Below, piece after piece: positions 15,834 through 22,286 of a stretch of 64,000 nt of DNA (position 1 is its first letter; every line of letters starts with the position of its first letter). The position numbers were made by a program, and so were the translations under genes. Location: the NCBI GenBank assembly GCA_963777595.1, contig CAVZRE010000087.1, positions 17,119 through 81,118 on the forward strand. Direction: 5' to 3'. Source of the stretch: CAVVFX01 sp963777595 (lineage in GTDB: Bacteria > Acidobacteriota > Terriglobia > Bryobacterales > Bryobacteraceae). Under the pieces are notes generated by a model. It ran no database searches. It had not been told where the DNA came from and saw nothing but the letters and a program-made list of their open reading frames with translations.

Positions 15834-16973
15834 TTACAAATAAATCGCAGTACCGGCGCCGACGTTGACCGACGCATCCTTCATGGTCCCGACAATGAAA
15901 GCAATCTTGTCTTCCGTCAGGTGCGAGTGAAACGGGAGGGCGACGGCGCGGTCAGTCACCTTTTCGGTCACGAACAGGTCTCCCTTGCGAAATCCCATCT
16001 CGAAATACCTGCGCTGCACGTGCATCGGCTGACAATAAGCCGCGGCCTCAATCTTTTCCTGTCGCAGATCGTCCACGATGGCATCACGGCTCGAGCGTGT
16101 GAAGCGAGTACCCAGATGCACCACATAAAGGAACCAATGCACCTCGTCGACTTCCGGTGCGATATAAGGATCTTTGATTCCTTCAAACGATTTCACATAC
16201 TTGAAGTACCAATTCTCCACCCGTTTTCGCCGCGCCAGAATGTCGCCGATACGCCGAAGTTGCGCGAGCCCGAGCGCCGCTGCAAGTTCGCTCATTCCGG
16301 CCTGATAAGGCAAGTCGGCCCCAATCACGACTGAAGATCGTTCCTCAGGGCGGCGACCGCGATAACGGCGCAACAGGGCTGCCACGTCGGCATGATCCGT
16401 AACGATCATTCCGCCCTCGCCGCAGATCAACGGACCGGGTTGAGAGAAATCGAACACGGCGCAGTCCCCGAAGCTGCCGACCAATGCGCCCTGATAACGC
16501 GAACCGATCGCTTCGGTCGAATCCTCGATTAGCGCCAGGCGGTGCCGGTTCGCCAACTCCCTCAGTTCCGCCCATGCAGCCGGATGACCATTGTTGTTGC
16601 ATGCGATGATCGCGCGAGTCCGGGGCGTGATGTGCGCCTCGATCTTAGCAGGCGCAATCGTGCCGGCCCAATAGTCGATGTCGCTAAATACGGGAGTGGC
16701 GCCCGCGAGCGTGATCGCGTGTGCGGTCTCCCGCCACGAGTATGCCGACGCGATTACCTCTTGCCCTGGACCAATTCCTTGGGCCTTCAACGCCAGCAGC
16801 ATTCCCAGCGATCCGCTCGCCACGGATACCGCGTGTTTGCGTCCAAGGTATTGTGCAAAAGCTGCTTCGAAGGCCGTGACGGCCGGCCCGCTCGTAATCC
16901 GCGGCGATTCCAAAGCATTGTTGACGGCATCGAGCTCCGCCATCGTAATGTCCGGATCGGAGAGAGGAATCAT
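15834..16973 (-). CDS. DegT/DnrJ/EryC1-like fold-type I aminotransferase homologue without the PLP lysine
   Basis: The 379-residue protein has the whole family framework: SGPAVTAFEAAFAQYLG, VASGSLGMLLALKAQGIGPG, the pyridine-nitrogen aspartate in LIEDSTEAIG (D151), VGSFGDCAVFDFS and GEGGMIVTD. In the family, the PLP Schiff-base lysine lies five residues before GEGG. Here that position is glycine (G180, FSQPGPLICGEGG). A PLP aldimine is therefore not expected in the usual way. The protein may be a catalytically altered or structural member. The first four bases of the gene overlap orf88; it sits among small ferredoxin and unknown genes in the nifB operon. Confidence 0.82.
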   Translation of the reverse strand: MIPLSDPDITMAELDAVNNALESPRITSGPAVTAFEAAFAQYLGRKHAVSVASGSLGMLLALKAQGIGPGQEVIASAYSWRETAHAITLAGATPVFSDIDYWAGTIAPAKIEAHITPRTRAIIACNNNGHPAAWAELRELANRHRLALIEDSTEAIGSRYQGALVGSFGDCAVFDFSQPGPLICGEGGMIVTDHADVAALLRRYRGRRPEERSSVVIGADLPYQAGMSELAAALGLAQLRRIGDILARRKRVENWYFKYVKSFEGIKDPYIAPEVDEVHWFLYVVHLGTRFTRSSRDAIVDDLRQEKIEAAAYCQPMHVQRRYFEMGFRKGDLFVTEKVTDRAVALPFHSHLTEDKIAFIVGTMKDASVNVGAGTAIYL

Positions 16974-17236
16974 GCGTGAACCCCGTTGCGTGTCACTACC
17001 AGACCCGTTGCGCGCGAAAGATCCTGTGTCAATTGCCAGCAGTGGTTGGTTCTGTCGACCAGATACAACTTGAACCGCGGATACTCGCGGAATGCCGGTT
17101 CGCCGCCGAGGTCGGAGTCGTCACAATGCGTCAACGAGAGGCCCGGAGACGCTCGCCGGAAATCGGCCGTAGCGGGCAGTTCCGCTTGAGGATTGGTCAA
17201 CATCTCGTCGATCCGAGCCAGTACGCCGGCGTCCAT
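16970..17236 (-). CDS. Small nif-operon protein of unknown function (88 aa)
   Basis: I do not recognise the family with certainty. The protein has an N-terminal helix (VLARIDEMLTNPQAEL), a charged centre with SLTHCDDSDLGGEPAFREYPRFKLYLVD and a C-terminal WQLTQDLSRATGLVV segment. It starts directly at the nifT stop codon and overlaps the DegT-like gene by 4 bases, so it is translated with both. Small proteins of this size follow nifT in several nif clusters, which makes a nitrogenase accessory role plausible. Confidence 0.65.
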   Translation of the reverse strand: MDAGVLARIDEMLTNPQAELPATADFRRASPGLSLTHCDDSDLGGEPAFREYPRFKLYLVDRTNHCWQLTQDLSRATGLVVTRNGVHA

Positions 17237-17237
17237 G

Positions 17238-17447
17238 TCAGTTCGCGAACCTGCGCGCTTCCACCGTGATCGGTAACAACGTCTCGGCGTCCAGGGCTGG
17301 CAATTCCAGCTCCCAGCCGTTGGCGAGCGTCACCCGGCCTCCCCACATCCCTGGTTTCTCCATCGCCACGATGGGCTCTTCCAGGTCTTTCTTGGCGATG
17401 TAGGCGGATAGTGCGCCTTCACGGCTTTTGCGAATCATCACTTTCAT
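17238..17447 (-). CDS. nifT: NifT/FixU protein
   Basis: The 69-residue protein matches NifT over its length: MKVMIRKSREGALSAYIAKK, DLEEPIVAMEKPGMWGGRV, LANGWELELP and LLPITVEARRF. NifT is a small beta-barrel-like protein common in nif clusters and not essential under laboratory conditions; the role is unclear. It has an AAAGGAT ribosome-binding site. It is unusual in lying in the nifB operon after nifZ rather than after nifK. Confidence 0.93.
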   Translation of the reverse strand: MKVMIRKSREGALSAYIAKKDLEEPIVAMEKPGMWGGRVTLANGWELELPALDAETLLPITVEARRFAN

Positions 17448-17471
17448 TGGATCCTTTTTTATGCCTTTGAT

Positions 17472-17801
17472 TTATTGCCAGAACAATCGCTTCGGATCAG
17501 CCGTCAACGGCTCCAGTAGATCGGTGAGCTTTTCATACTCTCCGTATAACTTCCATTCCCCGGCCGAGTGATCCTTGCGGTAAAGCTTCCATCCGCCCTC
17601 TCGCAGAACCTGTAGTAACGCAATATCCACCATTCCCCCGTTAGCTTCGATGCGCCGGGAACAGCAAGGACTTTCGATCCGCAGTCCTTCGGACACGGCA
17701 CGCACCTTGGGCGAGACATACTTGTAGCGCGCTCGATTGCGTAGCGCGCGCTCCACTCGTTTTTTATCGAACTCGTTCGGCATCGCCAATTCGCTGTTCA
17801 T
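17472..17801 (-). CDS. Unknown nif-operon protein, possibly DUF3024-like
   Basis: The 109-residue protein starts at an ATG with a well-placed GGAG (ACGGAGCAAGTG-ATG). It has a basic N-terminus (KKRVERALRNRARYKYVSPKV), a cysteine pair in ESPCCSRRI and a tryptophan/tyrosine-rich C-terminal half (WKLYRKDHSAGEWKLYGEY, DPKRLFWQ) that resembles DUF3024 proteins in its repeated W-x-L-Y pattern. That assignment is tentative. It lies 12 bases from nifZ and 24 bases from nifT. Confidence 0.6.
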   Translation of the reverse strand: MNSELAMPNEFDKKRVERALRNRARYKYVSPKVRAVSEGLRIESPCCSRRIEANGGMVDIALLQVLREGGWKLYRKDHSAGEWKLYGEYEKLTDLLEPLTADPKRLFWQ

Positions 17802-17812
17802 CACTTGCTCCG

Positions 17813-18055
17813 TTACAGAGGCGCAATCTCCTGTTCGAAACATCCAACAATACGGTCTTCCGCGAACTCCACGAGATAGATTGGCGTGTTCGATTCCACA
17901 TGCTCGCCTACCTGCACAATCTCGCCTGTGTCGCCCTCGGCAACCAACAACTCCTCGGCTGCGCGCTCCGGAAAAGTCCCGTCATTGAAAAGATCCTGGC
18001 AGGCCCGGACGCGCTGGCCCCATTGGTATCGCGCTATGCGATCTTCGGCGCTCAC
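17813..18055 (-). CDS. nifZ: NifZ-family protein, second of a tandem pair
   Basis: This 80-residue protein has a single NifZ domain: YQWGQRVRACQDLFNDGTFPE, then GDTGEIVQVG and the final strand IYLVEFAEDRIVGCFEQEI. NifZ helps assemble the second P-cluster pair of the MoFe protein. Compared with its neighbour it lacks the FLQQFYIY segment and is the more divergent copy. It overlaps the upstream nifZ copy by 4 bases. The two together correspond in length to one long NifZ of proteobacteria. Confidence 0.82.
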   Translation of the reverse strand: MSAEDRIARYQWGQRVRACQDLFNDGTFPERAAEELLVAEGDTGEIVQVGEHVESNTPIYLVEFAEDRIVGCFEQEIAPL

Positions 18056-18342
18056 TGGACGACCTCTTCTTCCGTAACCAAAGGCTCCAATTCTTTACGC
18101 TTCATTCCTACCCGATAGCCGCGCGTCGGAAAATCCACGCCGTAGATGTAGAACTGCTGCAGGAAGGTGCCGATGCTCACGACATAGCCTTCCTCGCCTT
18201 TCTTGACTAGAATGTCGCCGATATCTTTTCCCGGAAAGGTCCCATCGTTGCGGATGGTGCGGCGCGAACGAACCTTCTCGCCGTATTCGTAGATGGGCGG
18301 ATCGTTGATCTCGACGGTGTCGCTATCCCGGCTGATATTCAT
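18052..18342 (-). CDS. nifZ: NifZ, P-cluster maturation factor, first of a tandem pair
   Basis: The 96-residue protein contains the canonical NifZ core: YGEKVRSRRTIRNDGTFPGK, ILVKKGEEGYVVSIGTFLQQ, FYIYGVDFPTRGYRVGMKRK and ELEPL. It acts as a chaperone in stepwise P-cluster formation on NifDK. It is the better-conserved copy. It starts 5 bases after the LRV gene and overlaps the second copy by 4 bases. Confidence 0.92.
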   Translation of the reverse strand: MNISRDSDTVEINDPPIYEYGEKVRSRRTIRNDGTFPGKDIGDILVKKGEEGYVVSIGTFLQQFYIYGVDFPTRGYRVGMKRKELEPLVTEEEVVQ

Positions 18343-18347
18343 CTCTG

Positions 18348-19118
18348 TTACTCCTTGACCAATGACATTTGCCCATCAATCCGCGCCTTGACACGTTCCC
18401 GCACGAGCGAATCCGCGTCGGCCGCCATCTCGCAAAGCTTGTCCGGCGGGATGCGTCCCGCAACTTCATAGCGCACGCGCCAGTCGTCATCGTGACGCAT
18501 CGCAACGATCTGCTCAGGCGGAAGTCGCCGCGCTACTTCAAGACGCACAGCCTCATTTTTATCGGACGCCATTATCACCAGCCAGGCCGAGCCGATGCGT
18601 TCCGCAATCACGCGGCGAACCTCGGGATCGGGATCATGCATCATGTTCTGCAACATGCTTGGCGTAATACGGCTGGCGACTACGGTTCGAACGTAGTAGT
18701 CGGGATCCTTCATCATCAGGAACAAATCCGAGCCTTCGAGCCGCGAGGCGACGCGGATGCGGACCTCGCGATGAGGATCGTCGATCAGGCGCATCAGAAA
18801 ACGTTTCGGCAAGCGCAGCGCGGCGCTCCAACGGACCGTTTCGTCGGAATCGCGGAGCAGCCACGGCAGCAGCATCTCGTCCGCATATTTGGCCGCGATT
18901 GCCCGAACCTCAAAATAAGGATGCTCGAGACTCTGATTGGCTACTTCCGGATTCCAGTTGAAAAAACGATCGATGCGTCGCGCGTAGCGGTCCTGAATGC
19001 AGGCCTTCCGCAGCTGACAGTGACCCACTTCCCGCAGTTCGCGATGAGGGCACACCCCGCAGTCAACCGGCTTGCCTTCCCAGTCGATCGCCTCCGGAAT
19101 GTCTTCCTCATTCGTCAT
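18348..19118 (-). CDS. LRV (leucine-rich repeat variant) protein with N-terminal Fe-S motif
   Basis: The 256-residue protein has an N-terminal cysteine motif C20-x2-C23-x10-C34-x5-C40 (VDCGVCPHRELREVGHCQLRKAC region), the predicted [4Fe-4S] site of LRV proteins. It is followed by about eight degenerate 24-residue helical repeats of the type D-x-V-R-x-x-V-A-x-R-L (DPHREVRIRVASRLEGSDL, DPDYYVRTVVASRITPSML). The founding LRV protein comes from Azotobacter and is nif-linked. Its function is unknown; a role in protein docking or Fe-S handling is likely. I use the ATG at 19118, overlapping the TPR gene; a TTG start at 19139 is possible. Confidence 0.88.
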   Translation of the reverse strand: MTNEEDIPEAIDWEGKPVDCGVCPHRELREVGHCQLRKACIQDRYARRIDRFFNWNPEVANQSLEHPYFEVRAIAAKYADEMLLPWLLRDSDETVRWSAALRLPKRFLMRLIDDPHREVRIRVASRLEGSDLFLMMKDPDYYVRTVVASRITPSMLQNMMHDPDPEVRRVIAERIGSAWLVIMASDKNEAVRLEVARRLPPEQIVAMRHDDDWRVRYEVAGRIPPDKLCEMAADADSLVRERVKARIDGQMSLVKE

Positions 19119-19626
19119 CGTTGCGCCCGATTCGTTCAATCACGCCGAGAAGAACATTGGCTCCAATTTTGTCGGTCGGATCGAGTTCCAACAGTTTCGT
19201 CACAGCGGCCAATCCTTCATTCGTGTTGCCGAGCCGCATTTGCAAATAGCCGTACGCCTTCAAGGTGAACAGGTAGAAACGAGGCAGCCTCGCCCCGTAA
19301 TCGCCAAAGACCGCATCCCCGGATCTCACATCGTGCCAGTCACCGGCCAGTCCATTGTCGCGAGCCGCCTTCTTCAGACACACTTCAGAGATTACGAGGG
19401 CTTCGGACAAGCGGCCTTTGTAAAAATAAAAACGATAGAGCCCGATCAGTACGGCCGCGTGCTGCGGCGCAATCGCTCGCGCGTTCTGCAAGTGTCGCTC
19501 CGCTGCGTCGTCATGAGCATAGGAGAGCGCCGCCAACCGTAGTTGTTGGGCCGCCTCCGCTGGCAACCCGGCATCCCACAAGGCTTCGTTGATTGCGGCT
19601 TCTTCGCGTTCAGAGACAGCCAGCAA
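19108..19626 (-). CDS. TPR protein in the nifB operon
   Basis: The 172-residue protein has TPR-like helix pairs (AALSYAHDDAAERHLQNARAI-APQH, YKGRLSEALVISEVCLKKAA, YLQMRLGNTNEGLAAVTKLLELDP). Its layout matches the TPR protein at 13898-14383, including a Trp/Asp-rich insert and RFYLFTLKAYGYL against RFAWYTLKALAFI, so the two are paralogues. The start is TTG, immediately past the HesB-like stop, with GAGAGG upstream. A scaffold role with LRV or NifB is possible but unproven. Confidence 0.8.
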   Translation of the reverse strand: MLAVSEREEAAINEALWDAGLPAEAAQQLRLAALSYAHDDAAERHLQNARAIAPQHAAVLIGLYRFYFYKGRLSEALVISEVCLKKAARDNGLAGDWHDVRSGDAVFGDYGARLPRFYLFTLKAYGYLQMRLGNTNEGLAAVTKLLELDPTDKIGANVLLGVIERIGRNDDE

Positions 19627-19630
19627 GTCA

Positions 19631-19990
19631 TCACCCTCTCAATGTCGTCGTGAGGTTAACGAATTCCGGAGCCTTACTCGACGTCCCACACGCGGATGGT
19701 CCCGCCTTGGGATCGCGAAAAACAAGTCCGGATTCGGTGGGACTGTCAGCGCAATCGATCGTCACCCCTTCGAGCAGCAACCGGCTCTCCACCGGCAGGA
19801 ATAGCTTGAGGCCGTCTTTTTCGAGAACGGCATCGCCGGGACGTGGAGCTGCTTCGACACTAAAATCAGAAGCGAGTCCGGAGCAACCTCCGGGACTTAC
19901 CGACAAGCGGAAACCTCCATTTTGGACTCCGCCGAATCGGACCATCCTCCGAATAAACTTATCTGCTGCAGGTGTAATGTTTATGTTCAT
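19631..19990 (-). CDS. HesB/IscA-like A-type protein with one ligand cysteine replaced
   Basis: The 119-residue protein has the A-type fold (MNINITPAADKFIRRMV, FRLSVSPGGCSGL, LFLPVESRLLLEGVTIDC) with C36 and C101 conserved, but serine at position 99 where the second C-terminal ligand is expected (PSACGTSS). It also carries an extra 14-residue tail. Cluster binding may thus be weakened or use another ligand. Nif-linked IscA homologues are thought to deliver clusters to NifB or nitrogenase. The ATG at 19990 lies 8 bases after the ferredoxin stop. Confidence 0.82.
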   Translation of the reverse strand: MNINITPAADKFIRRMVRFGGVQNGGFRLSVSPGGCSGLASDFSVEAAPRPGDAVLEKDGLKLFLPVESRLLLEGVTIDCADSPTESGLVFRDPKAGPSACGTSSKAPEFVNLTTTLRG

Positions 19991-19997
19991 ATTCGCC

Positions 19998-20222
19998 CTA
20001 TGCGTGCGCCTGGTAGCGCGGTACTGCTTTGTCAACGATGCAGGTATTGTCCACCGGACAAACCGCTACGCACTGCGGTTGGTCAAAGTGACCGATGCAC
20101 TCCGTGCATTTCTTGGGGTTGATCACAAAGGTCCCGTTCTTGGGGTAGATTGCCACGTTGGGGCACTCCGGCTCGCAGGCCGAACACGACGTGCACTGGG
20201 ATGTCACAATTTTGTAAGCCAT
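19998..20222 (-). CDS. fdxN: 2x[4Fe-4S] ferredoxin downstream of nifB (FdxN-like)
   Basis: The 74-residue protein has two 4Fe-4S motifs, CTSCSACEPECP and CTECIGHFDQPQCVAVCP, the second with the 8-residue insert typical of nif-linked FdxN ferredoxins. FdxN supplies electrons for NifB-co synthesis or nitrogenase. It starts ATG at 20222 behind an AGGAGC element, 36 bases after nifB. It is a close paralogue of the ferredoxin at 22029-22223; both start MAYKI and share the cysteine frame. Confidence 0.9.
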   Translation of the reverse strand: MAYKIVTSQCTSCSACEPECPNVAIYPKNGTFVINPKKCTECIGHFDQPQCVAVCPVDNTCIVDKAVPRYQAHA

Positions 20223-20258
20223 AAGTTCTGTTTGCTCCTATAAATTCTGAATGAGATA

Positions 20259-21815
20259 TCAGGCAGCGACAAAAGCTCCCTGACGGATATCGGCGTCACC
20301 GCGCGCGATATGCCGCACTTCTCCGCTCTTCACCTTCTCCAGATACTCCTTGAAATAGGCGATCGCCGATTGCTCGATGAATTCCAACGCGTAACGGTCC
20401 ACCGGTTCGATGCCGGCTTTCGACAGCGTGTCGCGCGGGCAACCACCGATCTTGGCGACGAACACCGCCGTGCAATCGTTAATGGCGCGGATAATGGTGT
20501 CGAGGCTGTCTTCCTCACCAAACCCGCCTTGGCAATAAAGATCTACACGCCTGTGGCCAACGAACTTCGCGCCCGAGGTACTGAGCTCGTAGACCTGGAA
20601 CTCTTTGGCATGGCCGAAATGCTCGTTGATTCGTCCGCTACCCTTGGTAGCCACCGCGATCAGGATCTTGACATCGCTCATCTCTCCAGCCAACGTCTCG
20701 AGTTCCGACTGCTTCGCCGCGACCTTGGCCTGTCGCTCGCCTTCTACCTGCTCCTGATAAGCTTTTCGCGAGTCGAGGTCGTAGTTGACCTCCATGCTCA
20801 TGATCTTTTCGGTAGTGAACTCAGAGCTGCGATCCTCACCGAGCAGACCCACGGCGTCCGCGCGGCACTGACGGCAGTGGCGCATCATGTTCATCTCGCC
20901 CTCGCAACTATCCTGCAGGGACTTGAGTTCCTGAGCCGAAGGACCACGTTGGCCGTTCAATCCAAACACTGTGCCATGCTCCGGTGCGGAGATCAGCGGC
21001 ATGATGTTGTGCAGAAATGCGCCGCGAGATTTCACGGCGCGATTGACTTCCACCAGATGATGATCATTGACGCCAGGGATCATCACCGAATTGACCTTGC
21101 ACAGGATGCCGCGCTCGGTGAGCATTTCGAGTCCCTGGAGCTGGCGCTCGGTCAGTATCCTCGCTGCTTCCACGCCGGTGTACCGTTTATGTTTGTAGAA
21201 AATCCACGGATAGATTTTGGCGCCGATTTCCGGATCGACCATATTGATCGTGATGGTCACGTGATCCACGTTGAATTTCTTGATCGTGTCTACATGATCC
21301 GGTAACATCAGGCCGTTAGTGGAGAGACAGAGCTTGATATCCGGCGCGGTCTTCGAGATCAGCTCGAAAGTTTTGAAAGTCTTCTCCGGATTGGCCAGCG
21401 GATCGCCCGGCCCGGCAATGCCGAGCACCGTCATCTGCGGAATCGTCGAAGCCACCGCGAGGACCTTCTTCGCAGCTTGTTCCGGCGTGAGTTTCTCACT
21501 TACGACTCCTGGACGCGATTCGTTGGCGCAATCATATTTGCGATTGCAGTAGTTACACTGGATGTTACAAGCCGGCGCTACCGCAACGTGCATGCGGGCA
21601 TAGTGATGATGCGCCTCTTCGCTATAGCAGGGATGGTTCTTGACCTTCTCCCAGATTTCCGGCGATAAGTCGCCTTGCCCCGCGGCTGACCCGCAACTTG
21701 CCTTACCGCTGCCGCCCTTGGTGCCGCAGCCTTTGCTCTCCGCCACCTTCTGCATCACTTCGGCGGGTTGCAGGATCTGAAAAATGTTTCCCTGTGAGTG
21801 CGATGCCTCTGGCAT
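20259..21815 (-). CDS. nifB: NifB, radical SAM FeMo-cofactor synthase with fused NifX-like domain
   Basis: The 518-residue protein has the radical SAM motif C83-x3-C87-x2-C90 (CNIQCNYC) followed by NRKYDC, and the core region with GIAGPGDPLANPEKT. From about residue 395 a NifX/NafY-like domain follows (DVKILIAVATKGSGRINEHFGHAKEF). NifB fuses two [4Fe-4S] clusters and inserts carbide to make NifB-co. The ATG at 21815 has a GAGGAAC ribosome-binding site. A Gly/Cys-rich linker (CGTKGGSGKASCGS) lies near the N-terminus. It is the first gene behind its own sigma-54 promoter. Confidence 0.96.
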   Translation of the reverse strand: MPEASHSQGNIFQILQPAEVMQKVAESKGCGTKGGSGKASCGSAAGQGDLSPEIWEKVKNHPCYSEEAHHHYARMHVAVAPACNIQCNYCNRKYDCANESRPGVVSEKLTPEQAAKKVLAVASTIPQMTVLGIAGPGDPLANPEKTFKTFELISKTAPDIKLCLSTNGLMLPDHVDTIKKFNVDHVTITINMVDPEIGAKIYPWIFYKHKRYTGVEAARILTERQLQGLEMLTERGILCKVNSVMIPGVNDHHLVEVNRAVKSRGAFLHNIMPLISAPEHGTVFGLNGQRGPSAQELKSLQDSCEGEMNMMRHCRQCRADAVGLLGEDRSSEFTTEKIMSMEVNYDLDSRKAYQEQVEGERQAKVAAKQSELETLAGEMSDVKILIAVATKGSGRINEHFGHAKEFQVYELSTSGAKFVGHRRVDLYCQGGFGEEDSLDTIIRAINDCTAVFVAKIGGCPRDTLSKAGIEPVDRYALEFIEQSAIAYFKEYLEKVKSGEVRHIARGDADIRQGAFVAA

Positions 21816-21897
21816 GTTGGTTCCTCGATTTTTTGGAAGTCCGTCACGCAAGCCCGCGACAAAGGGGGACGCTCATGTTGGCTTGGATGCCAAGTAT

Positions 21898-21912
21898 GCA
21901 ACTAGCCTGCCA
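21898..21912 (-). promoter_or_regulatory. sigma-54 promoter of the nifB operon
   Basis: Minus strand reads TGGCAGGCTAGTTGC, one mismatch from TGGCAC-N5-TTGC, exact GG-N10-GC spacing. The predicted start is near 21886, about 70 bases before the nifB ATG. Two exact NifA sites lie upstream. Confidence 0.88.
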
Positions 21913-21966
21913 ACCGTGAAGAGAACGCGATCCCTTGTAAATGGAGCGGTTGCGCGATTCCAGCGT

Positions 21967-21982
21967 TGTCACGATACCGACA
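21967..21982. promoter_or_regulatory. NifA upstream activator site, nifB-proximal
   Basis: Exact TGT-N10-ACA, centred at about -89 from the predicted nifB start. Confidence 0.82.
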
Positions 21983-22006
21983 AGCGCAGCCGATCGTTCC
22001 CGGCGT

Positions 22007-22022
22007 TGTTGCGAACGCGACA
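22007..22022. promoter_or_regulatory. NifA upstream activator site, nifB-distal
   Basis: Second exact TGT-N10-ACA, centred at about -129 from the nifB start and 40 bases from the proximal site. It begins just beyond the ferredoxin stop codon. Confidence 0.82.
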
Positions 22023-22028
22023 TTCGCC

Positions 22029-22223
22029 TCAGGCCGGCACGCATGTTTTCGCCACCGGACAGACCGACGCGCAATGTGGCGAATCGTAGTGATCTTTGCA
22101 CTCGGTGCAGATCTTGGGATTGATGACGTAGACCTCGCGTTTCAGTGAGATCGCGGCGGTGGGACAGTCGAATTCGCACGCACCGCAAGCCGTGCATTGA
22201 GAGGCAATAATTTTATAAGCCAT
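22029..22223 (-). CDS. fdxN: 2x[4Fe-4S] ferredoxin between nifA and nifB
   Basis: The 64-residue protein has the motifs CTACGACEFDCP and CTECKDHYDSPHCASVCP, like the copy downstream of nifB but 10 residues shorter at the C-terminus. It is probably a low-potential electron donor for nitrogenase or NifB. It starts ATG at 22223 with GGAGAACCTCC-like spacing upstream. No sigma-54 element is visible in the 63 bases before it, so it is probably expressed with nifA rather than with nifB. Confidence 0.88.
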   Translation of the reverse strand: MAYKIIASQCTACGACEFDCPTAAISLKREVYVINPKICTECKDHYDSPHCASVCPVAKTCVPA

Positions 22224-22286
22224 GGAGGTTCTCCAAAAAGTATAGAGAACCGGAATGCACGGTTTAGGCCAACGCGATGGCCCGTT

